64,000 nt of DNA from Sphingobium sp. BYY-5 (GCF_022758885.1 NZ_JALEBH010000001.1:2294001-2358000); one strand, 5' to 3'; shown: positions 17,770 through 26,879, counted from the stretch's first letter. Made by a program: numbers and translations. Notes: generated by a model from the letters alone, not told the origin.

Positions 17770-19305
17770 TCAGGCCGCCTTCAGCCGCGAGGGTATGGCG
17801 CGGACGCTGGCGAGCGCGGCCTGCGCATCGGCATCGGCCCCGTCCATCTGGCCCTCATCGCCTGCCTCATGATATTCGGCGTCCTCATTGACCTGCCACA
17901 CGTCATGGACGCGCGCGCCCGCGACGATGTTGCGGACGGTCAGCATCGCCGTCATCATCGCATGGTCCTGGTTGTTGTAGCGGTGCATCCCGTTGCGGCC
18001 GACCATGTGGAGCGTGGGATAGCGCGCTTCCAGCTCGGTGCGCATCGCCAGCACATTGGCGGCATAGGCGTCGTCATAGACCGGATAGGCCTTTTCCTGC
18101 CGCACCACCGCGCCGCCGACCACATCCTTGGGGTCGCACAGGCCCAGCGCCGCCATTTCCCTGGTCGCCAGCGCGATCAGATCGGCGTCGGCGGAGGCCC
18201 AGAGGCCGTCGCCCTCGAAGCAGAAATATTCCAGGCCGACGCAGGCGAGCGACGGGTCCGGCACCATTTCGGGCGACCAACTCCGGAAATTCTGGATGCG
18301 GCCGACCTGCACCCTGGGATCATGGATATAGATCCAGTTGTCGGGGAAGATATCATCCCCCTTCACCATCAGCGCCACGGTCAGGAAATCGCGATATTTC
18401 AGGTCCATCGCCTGCGGTAAAGTCGTCGGCAGCGGATGGATGCGCCCGGCCAGTTCGCGCATCGGCGCAGAGCTGATGACATGGGTCGCGGTGATGGCGA
18501 CGTCGCCTTCCGGTCCCTCCGTGATCAGGCGCCACGCGCCGTTCGCCTGATCTTCCTCCAGCCGCTTGAAGCTGTGCGCCATCAGCACCGGATTGCCGCC
18601 CTCGACCACACGGTCGCGCGCGGCTTCCCACATCATGCCGGGGCCAAGACGGGGATAGCGGAAGCTTTCCAGCAGCGTCTTGGTTTCCATGCCGTCATTG
18701 GGCTTCCTGTTGAGGCCCAGGCTGCGCTTCAGCCCATCCTTGACCGCGCCCCAGAGCGACAGGCCCTTGATCCGCTGCGCCGCCCAGTCGGCCGACATTT
18801 CGTCGCACGGCATCCCCCAGACCTTTTCGGTATAGGTCTTGAAGAAGATGGAGAAGAGCTTGTGGCCGAAGGCGTTGACCGTCCAGTCCTGGAAGGATTT
18901 GACGTCGCGGTTGGGGAAGAGCCGCGCCTTGGCGAAGCTCGCCATGCAGAGCGTGGAGCGCCAGATGCCCAGATTCCACAGTGCCTCGAACGCGCGCAGC
19001 GGATAGCTGTAATATTTGCCTTCATAATAGATGCGGCTCATCCGCGGGCGCTGGATGAAGTCGTTGGGCAATATCTCGTTCCACAGGTCGACCACCTGTT
19101 GCGACTTGGAAAAGAAGCGATGCCCGCCAATGTCGAATCGGAAGCCGTTCAGTTCCACCGTGCGGCTGATACCGCCGACATAGACCGGATCCTTCTCGAT
19201 CACGGTCACGCTAAACCCCTGTTTGGTCAGAAGATAAGCGGCGGTCAGGCCAGCGGGGCCGGCCCCGATGATGGCGACGTCCACGGGTCGATCGGTACGC
19301 GGCAT
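17770..19305 (-). CDS. FAD-dependent oxidoreductase, UDP-galactopyranose mutase-like
   Basis: 511 residues. The dinucleotide-binding motif is at the N-terminus (VAIIGAGPAGLTAAYLL), followed by GGISRTVELNGFRFDIGGHRFFSKS, a pattern seen in amine-oxidase-like FAD proteins related to UDP-galactopyranose mutase and protoporphyrinogen oxidase. A C-terminal FAD-contact region reads GRNGMHRYNNQDHAMMTAM. With GtrA and the GT-C protein downstream, action on a nucleotide sugar or lipid-linked sugar is likely. The last 30 residues are acidic and variable. First gene of the operon, with a GGGGGAA run before the ATG. Confidence 0.85.
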   Translation of the reverse strand: MPRTDRPVDVAIIGAGPAGLTAAYLLTKQGFSVTVIEKDPVYVGGISRTVELNGFRFDIGGHRFFSKSQQVVDLWNEILPNDFIQRPRMSRIYYEGKYYSYPLRAFEALWNLGIWRSTLCMASFAKARLFPNRDVKSFQDWTVNAFGHKLFSIFFKTYTEKVWGMPCDEMSADWAAQRIKGLSLWGAVKDGLKRSLGLNRKPNDGMETKTLLESFRYPRLGPGMMWEAARDRVVEGGNPVLMAHSFKRLEEDQANGAWRLITEGPEGDVAITATHVISSAPMRELAGRIHPLPTTLPQAMDLKYRDFLTVALMVKGDDIFPDNWIYIHDPRVQVGRIQNFRSWSPEMVPDPSLACVGLEYFCFEGDGLWASADADLIALATREMAALGLCDPKDVVGGAVVRQEKAYPVYDDAYAANVLAMRTELEARYPTLHMVGRNGMHRYNNQDHAMMTAMLTVRNIVAGARVHDVWQVNEDAEYHEAGDEGQMDGADADAQAALASVRAIPSRLKAA

Positions 19306-19566
19306 GGCAAGCTGTTCCCCCGGTTGATCCTTCGTGACCTCCGGAGTGAAGGGAATCCTCTAAGGACTGGTTAACCACGGCCAAGAGTTTGTCTTGCAAT
19401 GCGCCTTCGGCGCATCCGTACCGGCCTTCCGAAATGCGCCCTTTCGCGCATTTCGAGACAGGCTCTAAGGATAATCGCCCGGCATGACAAAGGGCCGCCC
19501 CGCTGGCGCGGAACGGCCCTCTGCAGTCCCCTTCGTGCGGGGAAGGCTTGCGCGATGATGCGCGGG
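19306..19566. other. Gap with three hairpins between urcA and the glycan operon
   Basis: No gene seen. Two small hairpins near 19398-19460 (ATGCGCCTTCGGCGCAT, and GAAATGCGC pairing with GCGCATTTC) lie between the urcA terminator and the FAD-oxidoreductase gene. The operon promoter should be here, but I cannot point to a convincing -35/-10 pair. Confidence 0.4.
19492..19519 (-). terminator. Probable terminator after urcA
   Basis: On the minus strand GGGCCG and CGGCCC arms enclose a GC-rich loop and are followed by CTTTGT. The hairpin lies about 47 bp downstream of the urcA stop. The T-run is short, so it may be weak. Confidence 0.5.
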
Positions 19567-19899
19567 TCAGCTCTGGCGTTGGGCGAGTATGTTCAGGTCG
19601 CTGCGCGCACCGTCCAGCGCGGAGCCGTAGCAGGTGCGATAATCCTCGGTGATCGGCAGGACCGATCCGTTGACATAGCCGCATACCTGCTTGGACGCGC
19701 GGATCAGCCGGGAGTCGGCGCGACGCATCCCGTTGTTGCTGGTAAGGTTCAGGTCGGCCACGGACACGGCGATCGAGCGGGTTTGTGCACCGGTATTGCC
19801 GTCGACGATCACATCCATATCATTGCTGCCGGCGCTTGCCATGGTGGGCAGAGCAAGGGCGATTGTGGCGGCCAGCGCCACCAGCGTCTTGTTGGTCAT
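19567..19899 (-). CDS. UrcA family secreted protein
   Basis: 110 residues: a Sec signal peptide (about 1-23, ending TMASA), then the UrcA pattern of a RSIAVSVADLNLTS strand, a RLIRASKQVCGYV segment with one cysteine and a second cysteine in YRTCYGSALDGARSD. UrcA proteins are small exported proteins common in sphingomonads and relatives; their function is unknown. The two cysteines could form a disulfide in the periplasm. An AGGAGAA-like site precedes the ATG. It stands alone between purH and the glycan operon. Confidence 0.85.
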   Translation of the reverse strand: MTNKTLVALAATIALALPTMASAGSNDMDVIVDGNTGAQTRSIAVSVADLNLTSNNGMRRADSRLIRASKQVCGYVNGSVLPITEDYRTCYGSALDGARSDLNILAQRQS

Positions 19900-20071
19900 C
19901 CTGTTCTCCTGTCGAACATTAGGGTGTTCGCCCCACGTCTGCCGTGGATGTAGGGTCCCGCTCTAAATAAGCGCACAGGGCGTTGTTGAAAAGAGGCCAC
20001 TTGACAAAAAGTGGCGGATTTCTGGGATTTTGCGGGTGCGAAGATGTTCCGTTCGCACCCGCATCATGCCC

Positions 20072-21661
20072 TTAATGCCGGAAGTGGCGCATCCCGGTGA
20101 AGACCATCGCCAGCCCGGCTTCGTCGGCCGCCGCGATCACATCTTCGTCGCGGATCGATCCTCCTGGCTGGATTACCGCCGTCGCCCCGGCTTCCACCGC
20201 CGCCAGCAGGCCGTCGGCGAAGGGGAAGAAGGCGTCGGAGGCGACGGCGGACCCCAGGGTGCGCGGCTCGCTCCAGCCCGCTTTCTCGGCGGCGTCCTTC
20301 GCCTTCCACGCGGCGATGCGCGCGGATTCGAGGCGGTTCATCTGGCCCGCGCCGACGCCCGCGGTGCTGCCGTCCCTGGCATAGACGATGGCGTTGGACT
20401 TCACATGCTTGGCGACGGTCCAGGCGAACAGGCAGTCCTTCAACTCCTGATCGGTCGGCGCGCGCTTGGTCACGACTTTGAGTGCGTCGCGATCCACCTT
20501 GCCATTATCGCGGCTCTGCACCAGCAGGCCGCCTGCTATGCTCTTGATTTGCAAGCCGGGGCGTGCCGGATCGGGCAGGTCGCCGGTCAGCAGCAGGCGG
20601 AGATTCTTCTTCTTCGCGAAGATCGCCTTGGCCGCGTCATCGGCATCGGGCGCGGCGACGACTTCGGTGAAGATGCCACTGATCGCCTCGGCGGTCGGGC
20701 CGTCGAGCGGGCGGTTGACGGCGATGATGCCGCCAAAGGCCGACACGCTGTCGCAGGCGAGCGCCGCCTCATAGGCTTCGATCAGCGTTCCGCCGGTGGC
20801 GACGCCGCAGGGATTGGCGTGCTTGACGATGACGACGGTCGGCGGGCCGTCGCGAAACTCGCTGACCAGCTCCAGCGCGGCGTCGGCGTCGTTATAATTA
20901 TTGTAGCTGAGTTCCTTGCCCTGGATCTGCTTCGCCTGCGCGATGCCGTTCGCCGTGGGACCGACGGGCAGGTAGAGCGCGGCGGACTGATGCGGGTTTT
21001 CGCCGTAGCGCAGCGTGGAACCGAGCTTGCTCGATACCGACAGGCTTTCGGGGAACAGCACGCCCTGGTCGGCGAAGGCGAACCAGCTTGCGATCATCGA
21101 ATCATAGGCGGCGGTGGCAGCGTACGCTTTCGCGGCCAGCATGCGGCGGAAGTCGTAGCTGGTCGCGCCGGCTTTCTCCGCCATCTCGGCGATCAGGCGG
21201 GCATAGTCGGCTGGGTCGGTGACAATGGCGACGCTTTCATGATTTTTCGCCGCCGACCGGACCATCGACGGGCCGCCGATATCGATATTCTCGATGATCT
21301 CCTCGCGCTCCGCACCCTTGGCGACGGTCGCGGCGAAGGGATAGAGGTTGACCACCACCAGATCGATCGCGCCGATTTCGTGCTCCTGCATCGAGGCGAC
21401 ATGGTCCGGATTGTCGCGCACGGCGAGCAGGCCGCCATGGACCTTGGGGTGCAGCGTCTTGACGCGGCCGTCCATCATTTCGGGGAAGCCGGTGAGGTCG
21501 GAAATATCCTTCACCGCCAGCCCCGCCTCGCGCAGTGCCTTGGCGGTGCCGCCGGTCGACACCAGTTCCACTCCATGCTGGCCCAGCGCCGTGCCCAGTT
21601 CGATGAGGCCGGTCTTGTCGGACACGGACAGAAGGGCGCGTTTGATGGGGACGTCAGTCAT
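20072..21661 (-). CDS. purH: Bifunctional AICAR transformylase / IMP cyclohydrolase
   Basis: A 529-residue enzyme for the last two steps of IMP synthesis. The N-terminal MGS-like cyclohydrolase domain ([29 protein letters not shown]) spans about 1-200. The transformylase domain contains LRYGENPHQ, the catalytic [16 protein letters not shown] and the C-terminal MRHFRH. Start at 21661 ([12 protein letters not shown]) matches the family; a start eight codons upstream is less likely. Upstream lies a long repeat-rich gap. Confidence 0.97.
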   Translation of the reverse strand: MTDVPIKRALLSVSDKTGLIELGTALGQHGVELVSTGGTAKALREAGLAVKDISDLTGFPEMMDGRVKTLHPKVHGGLLAVRDNPDHVASMQEHEIGAIDLVVVNLYPFAATVAKGAEREEIIENIDIGGPSMVRSAAKNHESVAIVTDPADYARLIAEMAEKAGATSYDFRRMLAAKAYAATAAYDSMIASWFAFADQGVLFPESLSVSSKLGSTLRYGENPHQSAALYLPVGPTANGIAQAKQIQGKELSYNNYNDADAALELVSEFRDGPPTVVIVKHANPCGVATGGTLIEAYEAALACDSVSAFGGIIAVNRPLDGPTAEAISGIFTEVVAAPDADDAAKAIFAKKKNLRLLLTGDLPDPARPGLQIKSIAGGLLVQSRDNGKVDRDALKVVTKRAPTDQELKDCLFAWTVAKHVKSNAIVYARDGSTAGVGAGQMNRLESARIAAWKAKDAAEKAGWSEPRTLGSAVASDAFFPFADGLLAAVEAGATAVIQPGGSIRDEDVIAAADEAGLAMVFTGMRHFRH

Positions 21662-21840
21662 GAGGCAGTGGCTTTCTACAGGCAAAAGGCAGGATGGCTT
21701 TGCGCCGGTCCCTTAGTCCTGGACGGCAAAAAAATACAGCCCCGGACGCGACAGGAGGGCGACAGGGCGAAGTTCACAATGTCGTCGGGCGTTTTCTGGC
21801 GGATTCGTGGAAATTGTCAGGGCACCCACGAAGTGGTGGT

Positions 21841-21916
21841 GGAGTGTCTTGCTATCGATAGGGTGACACCCCTCCGTCATGCGCTTCGCGTGCGACACCT
21901 CCCCTACAAAGGGAGG
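21841..21916. repeat. Modular palindromic repeat (CTATCGATAG type), copy 1
   Basis: A core reading GCTATCGATAGGGTGACACC (21851-21870) sits in a larger inverted repeat with GAGTGTC on its left. A CCTCCC...GGGAGG hairpin follows at 21898-21916. The same core and hairpin modules recur at 49123-49231. The repeat lies between purH and the 493-bp inverted repeat. Confidence 0.7.
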
Positions 21917-22076
21917 ATGATGGTAAGTGACCATGAGCAGACGTTGTTCCCCCGCCCCTCTCCGTCGTTCCCGCGCAGGCGGGAACCCATCTCCCGCCAT
22001 TGCCCTAGGCACAAGGCCGGGAAGACATCGAAGACAGGCCGCAGTCGCCCTTCCTCCGCCTTCCCCAATCCTATTC

Positions 22077-22345
22077 CCTTCCAATGTAGGATTTCTTCTG
22101 ATCTATCCTTGTCGATGGACCAGCACGCCCTCCGCACCCGCCCTCCCCTGCCGATCACCGCCGCACCGGCGCGCAACTGTGACCCGCCTGTCGCGTCCCT
22201 GTCGCGCGGGCGGCGCGTCGGTGTGACCCTACAGGCGCGCCAATGGCGCGTCGGCGACGCATCGGCGGCGCATTCCTGTCGCGAATCCCCCGGAAATGCC
22301 CGGAAAACCGATGCCTGCAACGGTGTGAACTTTGGACCTGTGACC
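22077..22345 (+). repeat. 11-bp-periodic dispersed element, copy 1
   Basis: The left block CCTTCCAATGTAGGATTTC (22077-22095) and about 30 further bases match the copy at 58.35 kb. Eleven consecutive units of exactly 11 bp fill 22167-22287, for example TGTCGCGTCCC, TGTCGCGCGGG, CGGCGCGTCGG, TGGCGCGTCGG and CGGCGCATTCC (consensus TGKCGCGYNNN). The right block CGGTGTGAACTTTGG...CTGTGACC ends it (22321-22345). 11 bp is not a multiple of three, so no protein repeat is encoded. The gap from purH to the hydrolase (about 780 bp) holds no gene other than a duplicated gene tail. Confidence 0.8.
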
Positions 22346-22357
22346 CTGTTGGTCGGC

Positions 22358-22447
22358 TTATTTCGCTTGCAGCGCCGTCACGCACGCCGCCGGATCGACA
22401 TCCGTCCCCGTCGACGATCGCGCGTCGACATGGGTCACGACCGGCTC
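22358..22447 (-). pseudogene. Duplicated 3' fragment of the lipoprotein gene
   Basis: 90 bp identical to the last 29 codons plus stop of the lipoprotein gene at 31238 (reading EPVVTHVDARSS...ALQAK). No start codon or upstream part is present here, so it is not expressed as a gene. It was carried along by the inverted duplication and shows that the copy at 31.5 kb is the source. Confidence 0.9.
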
Positions 22448-23195
22448 AGGCGCGCATCGCCTCCAGCGCCTTGCCCACGGCCGCAATGCCTTCCGGCGAA
22501 GCGGCAAAGCCCATATGGGTGCAATCGACCTCGATCGCCTTGTCGCGCTCGCTGGAGCGGCCCCTGGCGCATTCGGGCAGGATCACGCCGTCACGTTTCG
22601 ACCAGAGCGCCACGGTCGGCACCGGCGGCTTTTCCTCGCGGGTGCAGGGAAAGGGCGGCCGGTCGACCGGGAAGCCCGACACGAGCTGATAGAGCCGCCA
22701 GGCATGGTTGGCGCGCGGGTCGCCGGAAAAGGGCGTGCCCATCGTCACCACGCCGCCGACCTTATGGGTGGCGAATTTCGCATATTCGCGTGCATAAAGG
22801 CCGCCCAGGCTCCAGCCCACCAGCGTCACCGGGCCGCTGCCTTGCCGCCGGATCGCATCGACCCGCCGGTCGATCTTTTCCAGGCTGTCGGGACGCGGCC
22901 CGAAATTGCGGCCCATGCCCCAGTCATGCGCGTCATAGCCCGCTTCGGTCAGGATGCGACGCAGCCAGTTCATACGCTGTTCCGACGCCATCAGGCCGGG
23001 GATCAACAGGACGCTGCGTCCGTCGCCGCGAATCTGGCCGGCCAGATTCGCGGCCTGCGCCTTTGTCCGCGCCAGATCGAAGGGCACCGACAAATTGCCC
23101 AATAGCTGTTGCAGCGGCGGAAGCACGGGCGCGCGCGGTCCCGGCGCGAGGCGATCCTTCCAGAATGTGCTGACGGCTTGAGCATAAGGTGGCAC
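22446..23195 (-). CDS. Alpha/beta hydrolase (esterase/lipase-like)
   Basis: About 249 residues. The fold is shown by LLIPGLMASEQRMNWLR near the N-terminus, the nucleophile elbow GWSLGGLYAREYA and a late histidine in VDCTHMGFAASPEG. Such enzymes hydrolyse esters; the substrate is unknown. No signal peptide. I chose the GTG at 23195, which has AGGA about 10 bases ahead; a TTG at 23249 would add 18 poorly conserved residues. The stop codon shares two bases with the end of the 493-bp repeat, so the repeat inserted exactly at the 3' end, possibly replacing the original tail. Confidence 0.8.
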   Translation of the reverse strand: MPPYAQAVSTFWKDRLAPGPRAPVLPPLQQLLGNLSVPFDLARTKAQAANLAGQIRGDGRSVLLIPGLMASEQRMNWLRRILTEAGYDAHDWGMGRNFGPRPDSLEKIDRRVDAIRRQGSGPVTLVGWSLGGLYAREYAKFATHKVGGVVTMGTPFSGDPRANHAWRLYQLVSGFPVDRPPFPCTREEKPPVPTVALWSKRDGVILPECARGRSSERDKAIEVDCTHMGFAASPEGIAAVGKALEAMRA

Positions 23196-23312
23196 GACGA
23201 TGAAAATCCTTGAACCCCCAGCGGGGAAAAGATGACATTGTCGTGACAAATGCCGTGGACGTCCATCGGTTTCGGCTCATGCGACCAACGGCTCGTCGTT
23301 TGTGACAGGCCT

Positions 23313-24197
23313 TCAGGGAGCGAGAGGAGAGGTTTGAGCGACCGGTTCGCCCTCGGTGGTGCGCAGGGTGCGCGGCTCCAGGATCGCCGCCGTCTCTATG
23401 AGGTCGAGCGCGCGACGCGCCTCCATATAGCGGCGGGCCATCTGGACCCACCGTTCGGCAACGGTCCGGCCCGGCATATGTTCCACTTCCGCCAGCGCGG
23501 CACTCACCCGGCCGCCGTCCAGATAGCGGAGCGCCCGGTCATAGGCCGCCTGTGGCCGGGGGGAAGGGGTCGATGCGTCGTGGATGGTGATCAACTCGTG
23601 CGCCTCATGCCGCAGCGCGTCCCACCAGCTCGCATCGGCGGGTGGGGTCGTCACCTGGTTGCCGATGTCGGACAGGCCGGCGCGCAGATCGGTCAGCGTC
23701 ACCGGCTCGCGCGCGGCGTTGATGATGGTGGCTACGGCGCGGGGCTGGGCCTGGCCGAAGCGGAGCCGCAACTGCCCCTCGATATAGCCCAGCGGCGCGC
23801 CATTATCGAGCGCGCGCCGCGCGGCGAAGGCGACCAGCAGCCCTTCGGCGCGCGCTGCATTGGCGGAGGCGGCCTGCGCCTCAACGGTGATGCGGGTCAG
23901 CCGCTCCTCCAGTTGCACGACGCGGCTGTCCAGCATCTGCGCGGCATCGGCGGTCAGCGGGCGGGTGGCGACGCCGGGCAGGACGCCAGCGGGCAGGGCT
24001 GCGGACGGTCGTTGCGGATCGCCCCAGCGCCGCTGGATCTGCGGCCAGGCCCAGGCGGTCAGCGCCACCCCCAGGGCAAAGGCGAGCAGCGTCAGGATCA
24101 ACAGCGGCAGGATATTGCGCCGGCGCGCAGGCGGCGGCGTCACGGGGGCGCTGGCCACCCCGTCTCCGTCATTCATGCTGACCCTATCGTCTATCAT
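23313..24197 (-). CDS. COG4223-type membrane protein (HemX/mitofilin-like)
   Basis: 294 residues: a proline-rich cytosolic head, one membrane helix (about residues 28-52), then a periplasmic helical region with a coiled-coil part (about 85-125). Proteins of this kind follow hemC-hemD in many alphaproteobacteria and share distant similarity with mitofilin; the role is unclear. The ATG overlaps the hemD stop by four bases with GAAGGA ahead, so the three genes are co-translated. MNDGD at 24176 is a second possible start. Confidence 0.78.
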   Translation of the reverse strand: MIDDRVSMNDGDGVASAPVTPPPARRRNILPLLILTLLAFALGVALTAWAWPQIQRRWGDPQRPSAALPAGVLPGVATRPLTADAAQMLDSRVVQLEERLTRITVEAQAASANAARAEGLLVAFAARRALDNGAPLGYIEGQLRLRFGQAQPRAVATIINAAREPVTLTDLRAGLSDIGNQVTTPPADASWWDALRHEAHELITIHDASTPSPRPQAAYDRALRYLDGGRVSAALAEVEHMPGRTVAERWVQMARRYMEARRALDLIETAAILEPRTLRTTEGEPVAQTSPLAP

Positions 24198-24877
24198 TGC
24201 GCATGTCCTTCGCACAAAGACAAGGCGAGGGCCAGCATCTCGTCATCTTGCGGAAGGGCGGGGGCCTGCGCGCTGGCCCAGCCCGCACCGCAGGCCGTCT
24301 GCGCCGCCGGGCTGATGGCGATCAGGTGGAGGTCTGACCGCCGATTTTCGGGTATTTGCGCCGCCAGACGCTCGCCTGCGCGGGGTGAATGGACCAGCAG
24401 GATGGACCCCGGCGTCGCATCGGCGAGAAGGGCGGGATCGGCAGGCAGGCCGGTCATGCGGTACACCGCGACCCGCATCATATCGAGCGCGCCCGCCTCC
24501 ATCGGCGCAACCGTCGTGCCTGCCAGATGCAGCACATGCCGATGCCCGTCCCGTGCGATGCGTGCGGCGATGGCGCTGCCGTCGCCCTTTCCCGTCACGA
24601 CATCGACAAAGCCGGCATCTGCCAGTGCCCGCGCGGTCGCTCCCCCCACCGCATAAGCGGGCAGGCCGCGATACTGGTGCAGGGCCGGTCCTGCGAGCCG
24701 CACGCCATTGGCGCTGGTCAGCAGCAGCGCGTCGAAATCCTTCGTCGGGGGGGGCGTCCAGTCGATCGCTTGCGGCGCGAACAGTGGATGCAGCCGGACC
24801 TCCATCCCCAGCGCCGCCGCCTTGGCCGCGGTCCTGCCCGCCGCCGGTTCCGGGCGCAGGATGAGGATGCGCCTCAC
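24194..24877 (-). CDS. hemD: Uroporphyrinogen-III synthase
   Basis: 227 residues, the usual length. HemD closes hydroxymethylbilane into uroporphyrinogen III, ring D inverted, in heme and cobalamin synthesis. The family has weak sequence identity; visible hallmarks are ILILRPEPAAGRTAA at the start, LLLTSANGVR, YAVGGATARAL and the late ISPAAQTAC. The GTG start overlaps the hemC stop by four bases. Position between hemC and the COG4223 gene strongly supports the call. Confidence 0.9.
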   Translation of the reverse strand: MRRILILRPEPAAGRTAAKAAALGMEVRLHPLFAPQAIDWTPPPTKDFDALLLTSANGVRLAGPALHQYRGLPAYAVGGATARALADAGFVDVVTGKGDGSAIAARIARDGHRHVLHLAGTTVAPMEAGALDMMRVAVYRMTGLPADPALLADATPGSILLVHSPRAGERLAAQIPENRRSDLHLIAISPAAQTACGAGWASAQAPALPQDDEMLALALSLCEGHAQ

Positions 24878-25800
24878 CCTTCGAACAGCGCCCGCAACGC
24901 CGGGCTGGCCCGGTCGAGCAGCGCCCGGCCGATGGCTTGGGCTGTCGCTGCGTCACTGCGCGCCAGTCTTGCCTCCTCGCGCACCGTCTCCACCCCGTCG
25001 GGACTGATGATCTCGGCACGCAGGACGATCTGCTCCCCTTCGATCACCGCCAGCGCCGCGATCGGCGAATGGCAGGTGCCGCCCAGGCCGCGCAGCACCG
25101 CGCGTTCGGCCATCACGGCGTCATAAGTGTCCGGATCGTTGATGGCCGCCAGCGCCTCCAGCACCGGAGCATTGTCCGCCAGCGCCTCGATCCCCACCGC
25201 GCCCTGCGACGGGGCGGGCAGCATCGTGTCGATCGGGATCAATGTTCCGACATCGCGCTGGTCCAGTCGATCGAGACCCGCCGCCGCCAGCAGGGTGGCA
25301 TGGACTTCTCCCGCCGCCAGCTTGGCAAGCCGCGTCGCGACATTGCCCCGGAACAGGGTGATGGTCGCATCGGGCCGCAGCCTCTTCACCTGGGCGGCCC
25401 GGCGCGGCGAACTGGTGCCGACCAGCGGACTGGCGGGCAGCGCCTCGAAACTTGCCGCCCCGACCAGCTTGTCGCGCACGTCGGCGCGCGGCAGCATGGC
25501 GGCGATGCGGAAGGCGGCGGGGCGCAGCGTCTCCACATCCTTCATACTATGGACCGCAAAGTCGATCTCGCCCGCCACCAGCGCCCGGTCCAGCTCCTTG
25601 GTCCACAGCGCCTTGCCGCCGATATCGGCCAGCGCCCGGTCCTGGATGCGGTCGCCGCTGGTCTGCACGGCGACGATCTCGATCGCGTCTTCGGCCCAGC
25701 CATGAATGGCCATCAGCGCCCTTGCGGTCATGCGTGCCTGAGCCAGCGCCAGCGGCGATCCCCTGGTGCCCAGGCGCAACGGTCGGTCGGTGAAAAGCAT
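24874..25800 (-). CDS. hemC: Hydroxymethylbilane synthase (porphobilinogen deaminase)
   Basis: A 308-residue enzyme joining four porphobilinogens. Signatures are LRLGTRGSPLALAQ at the N-terminus, VHSMKD, GTSSPRRAAQ, and the cysteine that carries the dipyrromethane cofactor in GGTCHSPIAA. First gene of hemC-hemD-COG4223, diverging from tsaD across about 40 bp that must hold both promoters. Confidence 0.97.
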   Translation of the reverse strand: MLFTDRPLRLGTRGSPLALAQARMTARALMAIHGWAEDAIEIVAVQTSGDRIQDRALADIGGKALWTKELDRALVAGEIDFAVHSMKDVETLRPAAFRIAAMLPRADVRDKLVGAASFEALPASPLVGTSSPRRAAQVKRLRPDATITLFRGNVATRLAKLAAGEVHATLLAAAGLDRLDQRDVGTLIPIDTMLPAPSQGAVGIEALADNAPVLEALAAINDPDTYDAVMAERAVLRGLGGTCHSPIAALAVIEGEQIVLRAEIISPDGVETVREEARLARSDAATAQAIGRALLDRASPALRALFEG

Positions 25801-25844
25801 ATCCGGCTTGCTCTAATGACCACGGGCATTAGATGGAAGCGACA

Positions 25845-26879
25845 ATGACGATCATTCTCGGCCTGGAATCGAGCTGCGACGAAACCGCGGCGGCGCTGGT
25901 GACGGCCGACGGTCGCATCCTGGCGCATCGGCTGGCGACGCAGGAAGAGGCGCATCGTCCCTATGGCGGCGTTGTTCCCGAAATCGCCGCCCGCGCTCAT
26001 GTCGAGGCGCTTGCTCCCCTGATCGAAGCCGCCCTCGCCGACGCTGAAATGACGCTTGCCGATGTCGATGTCATTGCGGCGACCGCCGGACCGGGGCTGA
26101 TCGGCGGCGTCATGGTCGGCCTCGTCACCGGCAAGGCGCTCGCCCATGCGGTGGGCAAGCCGCTGGTGGCGGTCAATCATCTGGAGGGCCACGCCCTTTC
26201 GCCGCGCCTGGCCGACCGCACGCTCGAATTTCCGTACATGCTGCTGCTGGTGTCGGGCGGCCATTGCCAGCTTCTCCATGTCCGGGGACCAGGCGACTAT
26301 GCCCGCCTCGCCACCACGATCGACGATGCGGCGGGCGAAGCCTTCGACAAGACGGCCAAGCTGTTGGGCCTGGGCTATCCCGGCGGCCCGCTGGTGGAAA
26401 AGGCGGCGGCGCAGGGCAATCCCAGGGCAGTTCCGCTGCCGCGCCCGCTGGTCGGCACGGCGGAACCGCATTTCTCCTTCGCCGGGCTGAAGAGCGCGGT
26501 GATGCGCGCCGTCCAGTCCGGCCAATATTCCACGGAAGACATTGCGGCCTCCTTCCAGCAGGCGGTGATCGACTGTCTGGTGGATCGCACGCGCCGCGCG
26601 CTGGGACAGGGCGAGGGCGTCACCGCCCTGGTCGTCGCAGGCGGTGTGGCGGCCAACCAGCCGATCCGTGCGGCGCTGGAAAAGCTAGCTGCCGACCATG
26701 AGCTGCCTTTCGTCGCGCCGCCGCTCTGGCTCTGCACCGACAATGCGGCGATGATCGCCTGGGCGGGTGCGGAGCGCTATGCGGTGGGGCTGGTCGACGA
26801 TCTCACCGTACCCGCCCGGCCGCGCTGGCCGCTCGACCCGGCGGCCGAAAAGGCGCGCGGCGCCGGAATTAAAGCATGA
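25845..26879 (+). CDS. tsaD: tRNA N6-threonylcarbamoyladenosine synthase subunit TsaD
   Basis: 344 residues of the Kae1/Qri7 family. TsaD transfers threonylcarbamoyl to A37 of ANN-decoding tRNAs with TsaB and TsaE. Signatures are [16 protein letters not shown], the metal motif [17 protein letters not shown] and the nucleotide-binding VAGGVAAN. I took the ATG at 25845 because homologues begin MTIILG and GGAAG is 8 bases ahead; an ATG at 25833 would add four residues. gpsA follows after 13 bp. Confidence 0.96.
   Translation: MTIILGLESSCDETAAALVTADGRILAHRLATQEEAHRPYGGVVPEIAARAHVEALAPLIEAALADAEMTLADVDVIAATAGPGLIGGVMVGLVTGKALAHAVGKPLVAVNHLEGHALSPRLADRTLEFPYMLLLVSGGHCQLLHVRGPGDYARLATTIDDAAGEAFDKTAKLLGLGYPGGPLVEKAAAQGNPRAVPLPRPLVGTAEPHFSFAGLKSAVMRAVQSGQYSTEDIAASFQQAVIDCLVDRTRRALGQGEGVTALVVAGGVAANQPIRAALEKLAADHELPFVAPPLWLCTDNAAMIAWAGAERYAVGLVDDLTVPARPRWPLDPAAEKARGAGIKA

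Larger units (their letters stand above)
21955..22447 (+). repeat. 493-bp inverted repeat, copy A
   Basis: This segment is the reverse complement of 31526-32018. Both copies are 493 bp, and every stretch I compared matched, so there is no indel. The ends are sharp: 21954/21955 and 22447/22448 mark where the match breaks. It contains a REP palindrome (about 21964-21990), one copy of the 11-bp-periodic element (22077-22345) and the last 29 codons of the lipoprotein gene from 31.2 kb. It abuts the stop codon of the alpha/beta hydrolase gene. Confidence 0.9.

Noticed and set aside
10603-21661. Idea that purH was moved away from the rsmB-rpe-heparinase cluster by rearrangement
   Set aside because: I recall these genes being close in some relatives but cannot verify it from this sequence, so it is not claimed as a finding.
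22167-22287. Reading the 11-bp array as a CRISPR or minisatellite
   Set aside because: Units are far too short for CRISPR repeats and there are no spacers or cas genes. Degenerate, order-conserved units do not look like a young minisatellite.
20030-23173. Plus-strand open frame of about 1050 codons opposite purH
   Set aside because: It runs across purH, the REP and 11-bp repeats and the hydrolase gene; it has no domain and is explained by the antisense of real genes.
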